This document shows, piece after piece, positions 1 to 11,620 of a DNA stretch of 64,000 bases. A program made the translations under genes and the position numbers. The notes under the pieces were generated by a model, which had not been told where the DNA came from, did no database searches, and saw nothing but the letters and a program-made list of their open reading frames with translations. The stretch covers positions 20,566,941-20,630,940 of the forward strand of contig JAZBQD010000001.1 of assembly GCA_036583965.1 (NCBI GenBank), in the 5' to 3' direction. Numbering within the stretch: position 1 is the first letter of the stretch; each line of letters begins with the position of its first letter. This stretch comes from Prunella strophiata (taxonomy: Eukaryota; Chordata; Aves; Passeriformes; Prunellidae).

Positions 1-993
1 AGCACAGGGCAGCACAGGGCAGCACAGGGCAGCACAGGGCAGCACAGGGCAGCACAGGGCAGCACAGGGCAGCACAGGGCAGCACAGGGCAGCACAGGGC
101 AGCACAGGGCAGCACAGGGCAGCACAGGGCAGCACAGGGCAGCACAGGGCAGCACAGGGCAGCACAGGGCAGCACAGGGCAGCACAGGGCAGCACAGGGC
201 AGCACAGGGCAGCACAGGGCAGCACAGGGCAGCACAGGGCAGCACAGGGCAGCACAGGGCAGCACAGGGCAGCACAGGGCAGCACAGGGCAGCACAGGGC
301 AGCACAGGGCAGCACAGGGCAGCACAGGGCAGCACAGGGCAGCACAGGGCAGCACAGGGCAGCACAGGGCAGCACAGGGCAGCACAGGGCAGCACAGGGC
401 AGCACAGGGCAGCACAGGGCAGCACAGGGCAGCACAGGGCAGCACAGGGCAGCACAGGGCAGCACAGGGCAGCACAGGGCAGCACAGGGCAGCACAGGGC
501 AGCACAGGGCAGCACAGGGCAGCACAGGGCAGCACAGGGCAGCACAGGGCAGCACAGGGCAGCACAGGGCAGCACAGGGCAGCACAGGGCAGCACAGGGC
601 AGCACAGGGCAGCACAGGGCAGCACAGGGCAGCACAGGGCAGCACAGGGCAGCACAGGGCAGCACAGGGCAGCACAGGGCAGCACAGGGCAGCACAGGGC
701 AGCACAGGGCAGCACAGGGCAGCACAGGGCAGCACAGGGCAGCACAGGGCAGCACAGGGCAGCACAGGGCAGCACAGGGCAGCACAGGGCAGCACAGGGC
801 AGCACAGGGCAGCACAGGGCAGCACAGGGCAGCACAGGGCAGCACAGGGCAGCACAGGGCAGCACAGGGCAGCACAGGGCAGCACAGGGCAGCACAGGGC
901 AGCACAGGGCAGCACAGGGCAGCACAGGGCAGCACAGGGCAGCACAGGGCAGCACAGGGCAGCACAGGGCAGCACAGGGCAGCACAGGGCAGC
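1..993. repeat. 10-bp tandem repeat, perfect
   Basis: The unit AGCACAGGGC is repeated 99 times with no visible substitution, plus a partial unit. The array enters from the left edge, so its true length is unknown. Complete identity suggests recent expansion or homogenisation, or collapse to consensus during assembly. Confidence 0.98.
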
Positions 994-1650
994 TGGGCCC
1001 TGGAGTGAGGAGGGGATCACACCTCACACACACTGTGCCTGCCACAAAGAACATCCCAACCAGCTCCAGGTGGCACCTGCGGCTCTAAAACATCACATTT
1101 GTATTGGATTTGTCAGTTATCCCTCTTCCAATCAATACCTCAAACACAAGTTTACTGAAATTCATTTCTGTAGCAAATCCAAACATCATGTACTCTGCAA
1201 AGTGGTTTTTTGAAACAAAACATGATGTACACTGTTTGGAAAAAATCCTTCGTTTCAGAGGAAGTTGTATTGTGTGCAAAAGGAAAATTAATATTACTGA
1301 AAACATTTCCAGTGTGAGTTCTCTGGTTCTGAACAGCAGTTTGGAGCAAGGTGCCAAGGGAGCACTCACAGAATTCCAAGTGTTGTTTCAGCTCTGGCTG
1401 TGACTCAGTTTCTCCCCAAACTGAACTGACACTGGATGCAGCCTCAGCCATGGACATCCCTGCTCACCCAACCCCTCAGTGCCTGAAAAGATCCAGGTAC
1501 CAGCATAAAGTGAGATTTTAAATTCCACCTGCAGGAAGGAGGAGCTCATTTGGGGGGGAAAGGACATTTGTGTGCACAGGCTGGGGCAGGGCTGGGGCAG
1601 CATCAGGTGAGAGCTGGAGGAGAAAACCTTTGGGTGAACCACCATCAGTG
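994..1650. other. Unique intergenic sequence, no gene seen
   Basis: Mixed-composition spacer between two arrays. The part at 1,085-1,330 is AT-richer. Short open frames occur on both strands but none has recognisable protein similarity or splice structure. Confidence 0.6.
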
Positions 1651-4600
1651 CTCAGGGATTCTCCATTCCCTTCCAGCTCCTCAGGAATTCTCCATTCCTT
1701 CCCAGCTCCTCAGGATTCTCCATTCCCTTCCCAGCTCCTCAGGGATTCTCCATTCCCTTCCCAGCTCCTCAGGAATTCTCCATTCCTTCCCAGCTCCTCA
1801 GGGATTCTCCATTCCCTTCCCAGCTCCTCAGGGATTCTCCATTCCCTTCCCAGCTCCTCAGGAATTCTCCATTCCTTCCCAGCTCCTCAGGGATTCTCCA
1901 TTCCCTTCCCAGCTCCTCAGGGATTCTCCATTCCCTTCCCAGCTCCTCAGGGATTCTCCATTCCCTTCCCAGCTCCTCAGGGATTCTCCATTCCCTTCCC
2001 AGCTCCTCAGGGATTCTCCATTCCCTTCCCAGCTCCTCAGGGATTCTCCATTCCCTTCCCAGCTCCTCAGGGATTCTCCATTCCCTTCCCAGCTCCTCAG
2101 GGATTCTCCATTCCCTTCCCAGCTCCTCAGGGATTCTCCATTCCCTTCCCAGCTCCTCAGGGATTCTCCATTCCCTTCCCAGCTCCTCAGGATTCTCCAT
2201 TCCCTTCCAGCTCCTCAGGAATTCTCCATTCCCTTCCAGCTCCTCAGGAATTCTCCATTCCTTCCCAGCTCCTCAGGAATTCTCCATTCCTTCCCAGCTC
2301 CTCAGGAATTCTCCATTCCTTCCCAGCTCCTCAGGAATTCTCCATTCCTTCCCAGCTCCTCAGGAATTCTCCATTCCTTCCCAGCTCCTCAGGAATTCTC
2401 CATTCCTTCCCAGCTCCTCAGGAATTCTCCATTCCTTCCCAGCTCCTCAGGAATTCTCCATTCCCTTCCAGCTCCTCAGGAATTCTCCATTCCTTCCCAG
2501 CTCCTCAGGAATTCTCCATTCCTTCCCAGCTCCTCAGGGATTCTCCATTCCCTTCCAGCTCCTCAGGAATTCTCCATTCCTTCCCAGCTCCTCAGGAATT
2601 CTCCATTCCCTTCCAGCTCCTCAGGAATTCTCCATTCCTTCCCAGCTCCTCAGGAATTCTCCATTCCTTCCCAGCTCCTCAGGGATTCTCCATTCCCTTC
2701 CCAGCTCCTCAGGAATTCTCCATTCCTTCCCAGCTCCTCAGGAATTCTCCATTCCTTCCCAGCTCCTCAGGATTCTCCATTCCCTTCCCAGCTCCTCAGG
2801 AATTCTCCATTCCTTCCCAGCTCCTCAGGATTCTCCATTCCCTTCCCAGCTCCTCAGGGATTCTCCATTCCCTTCCCAGCTCCTCAGGATTCTCCATTCC
2901 CTTCCCAGCTCCTCAGGAATTCTCCATTCCTTCCCAGCTCCTCAGGAATTCTCCATTCCTTCCCAGCTCCTCAGGAATTCTCCATTCCTTCCCAGCTCCT
3001 CAGGGATTCTCCATTCCCTTCCCAGCTCCTCAGGAATTCTCCATTCCTTCCCAGCTCCTCAGGGATTCTCCATTCCCTTCCCAGCTCCTCAGGGATTCTC
3101 CATTCCCTTCCCAGCTCCTCAGGATTCTCCATTCCCTTCCCAGCTCCTCAGGAATTCTCCATTCCTTCCCAGCTCCTCAGGGATTCTCCATTCCCTTCCC
3201 AGCTCCTCAGGAATTCTCCATTCCTTCCCAGCTCCTCAGGAATTCTCCATTCCTTCCCAGCTCCTCAGGATTCTCCATTCCCTTCCCAGCTCCTCAGGAA
3301 TTCTCCATTCCTTCCCAGCTCCTCAGGGATTCTCCATTCCCTTCCCAGCTCCTCAGGAATTCTCCATTCCTTCCCAGCTCCTCAGGGATTCTCCATTCCC
3401 TTCCCAGCTCCTCAGGGATTCTCCATTCCCTTCCCAGCTCCTCAGGATTCTCCATTCCCTTCCCAGCTCCTCAGGAATTCTCCATTCCTTCCCAGCTCCT
3501 CAGGGATTCTCCATTCCCTTCCCAGCTCCTCAGGAATTCTCCATTCCCTTCCCAGCTCCTCAGGATTCTCCATTCCCTTCCCAGCTCCTCAGGAATTCTC
3601 CATTCCTTCCCAGCTCCTCAGGATTCTCCATTCCCTTCCCAGCTCCTCAGGGATTCTCCATTCCCTTCCCAGCTCCTCAGGGATTCTCCATTCCCTTCCC
3701 AGCTCCTCAGGAATTCTCCATTCCTTCCCAGCTCCTCAGGATTCTCCATTCCCTTCCCAGCTCCTCAGGAATTCTCCATTCCTTCCCAGCTCCTCAGGAA
3801 TTCTCCATTCCTTCCCAGCTCCTCAGGAATTCTCCATTCCCTTCCCAGCTCCTCAGGAATTCTCCATTCCCTTCCCAGCTCCTCAGGAATTCTCCATTCC
3901 CTTCCCAGCTCCTCAGGGATTCTCCATTCCCTTCCCAGCTCCTCAGGAATTCTCCATTCCCTTCCCAGCCCCCTCAGGAATTCTCCATTCCTTCCCAGCT
4001 CCTCAGGAATCTCCATTCCCTTCCCAGCTCCTCAGGAATTCTCCATTCCTTCCCAGCTCCTCAGGAATTCTCCATTCCCTTCCCAGCTCCTCAGGAATTC
4101 TCCATTCCCTCCCAGCTCCTCAGGAATTCTCCATTCCCTTCCCAGCTCCTCAGGGATTCTCCATTCCCTTCCAGCTCCTCAGGAATTCTCCATTCCCTTC
4201 CCAGCCCCTCAGGAATTCTCCATTCCTTCCCAGCTCCTCAGGAATCTCCATTCCCTTCCCAGCTCCTCAGGGATTCTCCATTCCTTCCCAGCTCCTCAGG
4301 AATTCTCCATTCCCTTCCAGCTCCTCAGGAATTCTCATTCCCTTCCCAGCTCCTCAGGGATTCTCCATTCCCTTCCCAGCTCCTTCAGGGATTCTACCTT
4401 CACTTCCCAGCTCCTCAGGAATCTCCATTCCCTTTCCAATCCACTCAGGATTATCCATTCCCTTCCCAGCTCTCCAGGGATTCTCCATTCCCTCCACAAG
4501 CTCCCCAGGAAGTCATCAGCCCTTCCCAGCTCCTCAGGGATTCTCCATTCCCTTCCCAGCTCCCTCAGGAATCTCCATTCCCCTTCCCAGCCCCTCAGGA

Positions 4601-4655
4601 ATTCTCCATTCCCTTCCCAGCCCCTCAGGAATTCTCCATTCCTTTCCCAGCTCCA
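1651..4655. repeat. 30-bp CT-rich minisatellite, about 100 copies
   Basis: The unit combines GGGATTCTCCATTCCC with TTCCCAGCTCCTCA. Main variants are GGGATT versus GGAATT (which creates an EcoRI site) and loss of one C in the pyrimidine run. A block at about 1,890-2,190 holds ten identical 30-mers, while the right end (4,330-4,655) is degenerate. Because 30 is a multiple of three and the strand lacks stops, two forward frames stay open for 1,079 codons; these are not genes. Confidence 0.97.
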
Positions 4656-5159
4656 TTCCCTGCCCTGCACACATTCCCATCCCTGCCGGTCCCCAGGGCC
4701 TGGGGCAGTTTCCCAGCCAGTGCCACTCTCAGCCAGGGCACACCAGTGGGGCCCTGGGGCAGTGGCCCTTGCCCAGCAGTGCCATCTGACCTGCATGGGC
4801 CTCAGGTGAGGGGCTTTGGGTCCAAAATCAAGAGACCTGGGCAAGCAAGGGGGAGGTGCCAGCCTGAGCCAGTGTGGGCTCCAGATCAGAGGGGTGGGGA
4901 TGAGCCAGGCTGGGCCCTGGTGAGGGGCTCAGGGTGGATCCTGGCTTAGCTCTGCACCCCAGCTCTGACCCAGAGCACCTCCTGAGTCTGCCTTTATCCA
5001 TGGGGGGTTCATTCTCTGGCTGAAGGAACCATTCCCTTTCTGACCCGAGAAAAAAGACTTGGGAGTTTCCTATTGGCACACCCCCCCATAAAAACCTGCA
5101 TTGGCATGAGCAAGGGGAGAGCTGTGCCCTCAAAACCCTGCACAAAGCCTGGCAGGGCA
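4656..5159. other. Unique intergenic sequence, no gene seen
   Basis: GC-rich spacer with no exon, RNA gene or recognisable mobile element. Confidence 0.5.
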
Positions 5160-5365
5160 GGGCTCAGCAGCAGAGCCCAGGGCTCAGGCTGGGCTCAAGG
5201 GCAGGGCTCTGCCAGGCTGGGCTCAAGGGCAGGGCTCTGCCAGGCTGGGCTCAAGGGCCTGGGCTCAAGGGCAGGGCTCAGGCTGGGCTCAAGGGCAGGG
5301 CTCAGCAAGGCTGGGCTCAAGGGCAGGGCTCAAGGGCAGGGCTCTGCCAGGCTGGGCTCTGCTGG
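5160..5365. repeat. Small 28-bp G-rich tandem repeat
   Basis: Several imperfect copies built from GGGCTCAAGGGCAGGGCT and a short linker CTGCCAGGCT. Some copies lack the linker. Confidence 0.85.
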
Positions 5366-5559
5366 GTCCTGTGCTGCCCCTGGAGCTGCTGAGCCAGGCT
5401 GGGCAGTCCCAGGGCCAGGGGGACTCTGCCCCTGCAGGGATGGGGACAGGAACAGCTCCAGGGAAGGAGCAGGGCATGGGGACAGCCCTGAGGGTGCCCC
5501 GGAGCTGCTCTGTGCCACAGGGGACACAGAACCAACTCCTCCCACATTTACCATTTCAA

Positions 5560-5670
5560 TCATAAAATCCTGGATTGGGACATTCCCAGGATCCCAGACT
5601 GGGCTGGGCTGGGAGGGGCCTTAAACCCCACCTCATCCCACCACCTCCCACTAGCCCAGGATGCTCAGAG
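5560..5670 (-). mobile_element. CR1 LINE 3'-end fragment
   Basis: On the reverse strand this reads as the familiar avian CR1 tail. The forward strand shows its complement: AATCATAAAATCCTGGATTG, then GGGAGGGGCCTTAAACCCCA, then the CCACCTCCCACTAGCCCAGG region. It is short and 5'-truncated. Confidence 0.65.
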
Positions 5671-6905
5671 AAGAATTTAACTTCATTTCCATGAGCACTT
5701 ATCTTTCAATTTATCACCCAGACTTCCTTATTATGGCCTATTATGAGCTGAGCTTTCCATAATTACCAATTTTTCCACACAGTTCTGTCTCCTTCCCCCT
5801 GGGCTCAGATAAGGACTTATCTCCCTCCAGCAGGCAGGGAACCTCCCTGGGCAGCAGAGCCCATGGCCTGAGCCCCCAGCCCAGGCAGCCCTGGCTGCTG
5901 CAGGGGCTCAGCCCCCAGCCCAGAGCCCAGCTCCCCTCCCCACAAACAGCAGCTCCTCCAGCTGCAGCTGCTTTTGGCTCCCTCCCACCCTGCTCAGTGT
6001 CTGCATCTCCTCCCAGCCCTGCTCCCTCCACTGGTTTCTGCTCTGGGATTCACCTTTTTACCCCCTCCTTCCCCTCCTGCTGTTCTTCACCTGCCCCCAC
6101 AGCCCCTCCTCCTGCAAAAGCAAAAAGCAGCAGGTCCAGCCCCCACCTGAGCCCCAGGTACCCCTAGCTGCCCCCACCTGAGCCTGGCCATCCCTCTGGG
6201 GCTCCCACTGCCCTCAAAACCCTGCAGCAGCAGCAGCCTCAGCTCCTGCTCCACACCTGCCAGCACGGCAGCCACTGCAGGGCTGAGTCCTGCCCTGCCA
6301 GATGAGTTCTGTTTGTTAAAGAAGGTATTTTCCTCAGAAGAACACCCTCTCATTCCACTGCTCTGTGCTGCCTTGCTCACCCCCTCCCCGTGGTTTGTCA
6401 GTGCTGGAGCAGATTCATCAGCTCATGGCTGATTCCTTGCTCTGACTTTCTGGATTTTTAAGGACTTCTATCAATGTTTAAGGAAGGATTGTGCAGAGGC
6501 ACAAAGCACACAACACAGCAAGAGGAAAGCCTGGGAAAATAGTAGTTCACACAAGTCAAACAAATACAGCACAGCAAGAGCAAGGTTAGAATTAGCACTT
6601 TAGGTAAACCTGGGAAAAGATGAGATTTTAGATGGATTTTTGAAAAGGGCAAATTTTGAAATGGCAGCGTGGTGGAGGGAGGAAATTGTTGTTCTGGCTG
6701 CAAGTGTCACCTTGCAAAGGCAAACAGGGATGGTTCACTTTCCTTTAACCAAGGAAACATTCCCTCCATTCAGCAATTTAATGCCAGCTCTGAAGGCACA
6801 AAGTCAGGGTTTTTACAAGTTGTTACTGTAGAAAGGGCAATTGCTATCACAGCACTGCTGGGCCTTGTCTCAGGATGCAGATTTAAACATCCAGGAGCAC
6901 AAACA
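5671..6905. other. Unique intergenic sequence, no gene seen
   Basis: AT-richer start (5,680-5,770), then GC-rich sequence. Open frames of 60-210 codons here lack recognisable domains. Confidence 0.5.
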
Positions 6906-7125
6906 GCAAGGAAGGAATTGCTCCCTGGCAGGGTGGGCAGGGCTGGCACAGGGTGCCCAGAGCAGCTGTGGCTGCCCCTGGATCCCTGGCAGTGCCCAAG
7001 GCCAGGCTGGACACTGGGGCTGGGAGCACCTGGGACAGTGGGAGGTGTCCCTGCCATGGCAGGGGTGGCACTGGGGGGGATTTGGGGTCCCTTCCCACCC
7101 AAACCAGGCTGGAGCTGTGGCACCA
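6906..7125 (+). mobile_element. CR1 LINE 3'-end fragment
   Basis: Matches the CR1 tail order: GCCCAGAGCAGCTGTGGCTG, CAAGGCCAGGCTGGACACTG, a CCCTGCCATGGCAGGGGTGG step, then GGTCCCTTCCCACCCAAACC. The same segment recurs on the + strand at 29,935, 31,425 and 60,405 and on the - strand at 15,530. Confidence 0.85.
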
Positions 7126-8214
7126 CCCCAGGGGCTGCACACGTGGAGCTGTGCCCTCCCTTCAGAAAATATTCCTTGGCATTTCACCAGTTCAGCCTCT
7201 GGTCCACTGCTGGTTGTATCCTGAATCAAAATGTTTTTTTTTTTTTCCCTGTGTTCAGAACTGCCGTGGTTAAAAGCAGCTCTGCATTTTATCCCACTGT
7301 TGAAACTGTTTGATAGGATCAGCTTTATTGGCTTGTCTTTGCTATTTTAAATGAGATTTGTTTTCCACACACTCTCTGATCCCTCAGAGTTTGCTCGGAG
7401 GGAGTGTTCCAAGTTAAACCTTTAAAGAGACATTTTTTGTGTAACCCAATCCTGTTACCTCTTGTTGCTTTGGTGTTTGGGCACTTTTAACCCCCAAACG
7501 AAGCTCCTTAACTCAAATATTCTCCCTTTTCCTTAAATGAATCCTGTTAGCCAGTCTGAAGGTGGGAGCATCAGGTTCCCACATCACCCTGCAGATCAAG
7601 GCACCAGCTGGGCAGAAATGCATTTTTGAGAAGGCACATGAACATCCCAGGCTGGGCTCCATTGAATCTCCCATGCCTGCCCACAGCTAACAGCTCCCTC
7701 CACAGCACTCCTGGCCACTTCTGCCTCACTTTTCACTGTGCAAAGCTGCAATTCCCCTCCTCGATCTCCTCTGATGAGCCAACGGTCCTTAGCAATATTT
7801 CTCTGCAAGTTATTTTTGCTGCAACTTTAAAGACATCTTTTATTTTTAATGCCTCTGCAATTCTCAATATGTTCAGTGGCATTTAAACTCCAAAAAGCCT
7901 GTGGGAAATGAGATGTGCTTTAAACGAGGCAGTGCTGGCCATCTGTGTGTGAGGGCTTTGTTTGGAAACAGCAGCTCCTGGTGCTTCAACAACTGCTCAG
8001 AGCCAAGGGTGCTCAGCTGCCAGGGTGCTGCTGCCAGCCTGGGATCCTGGCAGTGCTGGCACTTCGAGATAAGCCCAGCTTGAGCCCAGCTTGAACCCAG
8101 GCCTGCCTGGGCTCTGCAGCCCAGCCTGGGCACTCTCTGGGCTCAGGAGCCTCCCCACACCCCAGGGCTGCAGGGGTTTGCCAGGGGCTCTCCTGTTGTT
8201 CTCACACCACACCC
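7126..8214. other. Unique intergenic sequence, no gene seen
   Basis: Includes a poly-T run near 7,231-7,246 and AT-rich sequence at 7,300-7,560 and 7,790-7,900. No exon or RNA gene recognised. Confidence 0.5.
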
Positions 8215-8312
8215 ACAGGGGGTTTTCTGGGGTTTTGTGGGGTTGTTGTGGGGTTGTTGTGGGGGTTTTTGTGGGGGGTTTTGTGGGGTTTTTGTGGGGT
8301 TGTTGTGCTTTT
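8215..8312 (+). repeat. G/T simple repeat with G-quadruplex potential
   Basis: Runs of four or more G separated by short T-rich loops, in the pattern GGGGTTTTGTGGGGTTGTTG repeated imperfectly. At least six G-runs lie within 100 bases on the + strand. Confidence 0.8.
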
Positions 8313-8960
8313 CCCCCAGGTGAATCCCTAATGGCATGAAGCAAAGCCAGGGCCATCACCTTGGGGATTCTAAACTAAGTCAGATTCATTGGTAAAATAA
8401 CACCATCCCTTTCTCCATCCTGCTGCACTATCCAGCTACAGCAGCTGAGTTGCAGCTGGCTTGAGTTTTGCTCCCAGCACAACAGAAAAGGTGAATTTTT
8501 GGAGAGGTGGCTGTGGCTCAGCCCCACTGACACCTGAGAGCTGCAGAGTTTGGCTGAAACAGGAGCACTGGAATCAAACCAATTGGGGAAAATGAGGAAA
8601 TTAAGGGGAAAAAGGTCAAACTCCCCTGAAGAGGTTATTAACTTGGACCAGTTGTACTTGCAGGGCTACAAATCCAGGCTGAGGAGCAGCTGGGCTCCCT
8701 CTGCAGCCCCTCTGCTGCTGCAGAGCTGGAGATTTGTGGGCCCAGTGAAGCGTTAGCACTCACCCAAATGAGCAGCTGATTGACCTTCGGGAGCCTGAGA
8801 CAAAGCTGAGAGGCAGAAGCTGCCCTGCAGCAGGCAGGCACTGGGGCTGGGCTGGAACCATGGGGAGCATGGGCACACAGCTCCTGCCATCACCACAGGC
8901 TCTGCCCCCTGCCCACCTCTGGCAGCAGCCCCACGGCTGGGCAATAATTAATATTGACTC
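8313..8960. other. Unique intergenic sequence, no gene seen
   Basis: No exon, RNA gene or recognisable element. Confidence 0.45.
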
Positions 8961-8974
8961 CATGGGGCAGAAGG

Positions 8975-9190
8975 CATGAAAAGACACTTTATTATTAGAA
9001 ATCTCCAGTTCTTATAGGAACAGTGGTGGGTTTAAGACCTCAAAGTGAAACCCTCTCACACCATTGGTGAGCTATCAATAGCACACTCTGGAGAACCACA
9101 TCTATAACCAATGGCTACAGAAAGAGAGACAATAATTGTTTGAGTTCTTCCCTCTAAGATTCCCAGAGACATTATCTCTGTTCAGAGGAT
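8975..9190 (-). mobile_element. Possible LTR fragment of an endogenous retrovirus
   Basis: On the reverse strand there is an AATAAA-type signal (forward TTTATTATT near 8,988) after a segment that includes AACCACATCTATAACCAATG. The composition and signal spacing resemble avian LTRs. No internal retroviral sequence is visible. This is a recollection-based call. Confidence 0.3.
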
Positions 9191-9339
9191 GTGTGATTCC
9201 ACACTCACCCCTCTTGTGATCTGCTCCTCTGTCTCCTCTGCAATGCAAGGGCTGCCAGAATCCTGGGGGAAACAGGCAAGGCTGTTATCTTCCCATCCTG
9301 AAAGTGTTTCTGATCTTTCAGGGGAGTTCCCATCTCTGG

Positions 9340-9440
9340 AGTGCCCCAAACGTGGGGGTGGCACTGGGGATGGGGCTGGGGGTGACCATGGTGCTGCTGG
9401 GTGGATTTAAAGGTCTCTCCCAACCTTAATGATCCAGGGG
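9340..9440 (+). mobile_element. CR1 LINE 3'-terminal fragment
   Basis: Carries the terminal CR1 signature TTTAAAGGTCTCTCCCAACC followed by TTAATGATCC. Its 5' boundary is unclear. Confidence 0.55.
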
Positions 9441-9712
9441 TTCCAAGCAGAGACAGGGAAAGCACCCATGGGCAGCACCTTTGGAACTCCCAAATCCACG
9501 TTAAGGATTAACAGGACAAAGGGGAAATGACTCCTAAATAACCTGTGTCTGCAGGGTGCAGCTGGTCCTGGCCCAGTAAGGCTGGGTTCCTGCAGTGCTG
9601 GACTCATTCAGTAGCTGAACACACATTAGTGAGGGAATGCATCTTCCTGTGGGCTATGTGTAAGGAATTCAGGGCTGACTCAGAAAGCTGGGCTAAGAAA
9701 ACTGCTGCTGCT

Positions 9713-11620
9713 GTGCCCCCTGATGGCCCTGTGCCCCCTGATGGCCCTGTGCCCCCTGATGGCCCTGTGCCCCCTGATGGCCCTGTGCCCCCTGATGGCC
9801 CTGTGCCCCCTGATGGCCCTGTGCCCCCTGATGGCCCTGTGCCCCCTGATGGCCCTGTGCCCCCTGATGGCCCTGTGCCCCCTGATGGCCCTGTGCCCCC
9901 TGATGGCCCTGTGCCCCCTGATGGCCCTGTGCCCCCTGATGGCCCTGTGCCCCCTGATGGCCCTGTGCCCCCTGATGGCCCTGTGCCCCCTGATGGCCCT
10001 GTGCCCCCTGATGGCCCTGTGCCCCCTGATGGCCCTGTGCCCCCTGATGGCCCTGTGCCCCCTGATGGCCCTGTGCCCCCTGATGGCCCTGTGCCCACTG
10101 ATGGCCCTGTGCCCCCTGATGGCCCTGTGCCCCCTGATGGCCCTGTGCCCCCTGATGGCCCTGTGCCCCCTGATGGCCCTGTGCCCCCTGATGGCCCTGT
10201 GCCCCCTGATGGCCCTGTGCCCCCTGATGGCCCTGTGCCCCCTGATGGCCCTGTGCCCCCTGATGGCCCTGTGCCCCCTGATGGCCCTGTGCCCCCTGAT
10301 GGCCCTGTGCCCCCTGATGGCCCTGTGCCCCCTGATGGCCCTGTGCCCCCTGATGGCCCTGTGCCCCCTGATGGCCCTGTGCCCCCTGATGGCCCTGTGC
10401 CCCCTGATGGCCCTGTGCCCCCTGATGGCCCTGTGCCCCCTGATGGCCCTGTGCCCCCTGATGGCCCTGTGCCCCCTGATGGCCCTGTGCCCCCTGATGG
10501 CCCTGTGCCCCCTGATGGCCCTGTGCCCCCTGATGGCCCTGTGCCCCCTGATGGCCCTGTGCCCCCTGATGGCCCTGTGCCCCCTGATGGCCCTGTGCCC
10601 CCTGATGGCCCTGTGCCCACCGATGGCCCTGTGCCCCCTGATGGCCCTGTGCCCCCTGATGGCCCTGTGCCCCCTGATGGCCCTGTGCCCCCTGATGGCC
10701 CTGTGCCCCCTGATGGCCCTGTGCCCCCTGATGGCCCTGTGCCCCCTGATGGCCCTGTGCCCCCTGATGGCCCTGTGCCCCCTGATGGCCCTGTGCCCCC
10801 TGATGGCCCTGTGCCCCCTGATGGCCCTGTGCCCCCTGATGGCCCTGTGCCCCCTGATGGCCCTGTGCCCCCTGATGGCCCTGTGCCCCCTGATGGCCCT
10901 GTGCCCCCTGATGGCCCTGTGCCCCCTGATGGCCCTGTGCCCCCTGATGGCCCTGTGCCCCCTGATGGCCCTGTGCCCCCTGATGGCCCTGTGCCCCCTG
11001 ATGGCCCTGTGCCCCCTGATGGCCCTGTGCCCCCTGATGGCCCTGTGCCCCCTGATGGCCCTGTGCCCCCTGATGGCCCTGTGCCCCCTGATGGCCCTGT
11101 GCCCCCTGATGGCCCTGTGCCCCCTGATGGCCCTGTGCCCCCTGATGGCCCTGTGCCCCCTGATGGCCCTGTGCCCCCTGATGGCCCTGTGCCCCCTGAT
11201 GGCCCTGTGCCCCCTGATGGCCCTGTGCCCCCTGATGGCCCTGTGCCCCCTGATGGCCCTGTGCCCCCTGATGGCCCTGTGCCCCCTGATGGCCCTGTGC
11301 CCCCTGATGGCCCTGTGCCCCCTGATGGCCCTGTGCCCCCTGATGGCCCTGTGCCCCCTGATGGCCCTGTGCCCCCTGATGGCCCTGTGCCCCCTGATGG
11401 CCCTGTGCCCCCTGATGGCCCTGTGCCCCCTGATGGCCCTGTGCCCCCTGATGGCCCTGTGCCCCCTGATGGCCCTGTGCCCCCTGATGGCCCTGTGCCC
11501 CCTGATGGCCCTGTGCCCCCTGATGGCCCTGTGCCCCCTGATGGCCCTGTGCCCCCTGATGGCCCTGTGCCCCCTGATGGCCCTGTGCCCCCTGATGGCC
11601 CTGTGCCCCCTGATGGCCCT
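9713..11620. repeat. 18-bp minisatellite, about 106 near-perfect copies
   Basis: The unit is CCCCCTGATGGCCCTGTG. Only two variant units are visible, both with C to A at the same unit position (10,097 and 10,619). The second also has T to C. The reverse strand carries a GGGGG and a GGG run in every unit. Two forward frames and one reverse frame are stop-free for hundreds of codons because 18 is a multiple of three; they are not credible proteins. Confidence 0.98.

Noticed and set aside
1..993. Telomeric repeat
   Set aside because: The unit AGCACAGGGC is unrelated to TTAGGG.
1550..4809. Two overlapping forward ORFs of 1,079 codons each, Ser/Pro/Phe-rich
   Set aside because: Both are translations of the 30-bp array in different frames. 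No splice structure, no domain, and variation does not respect codons.
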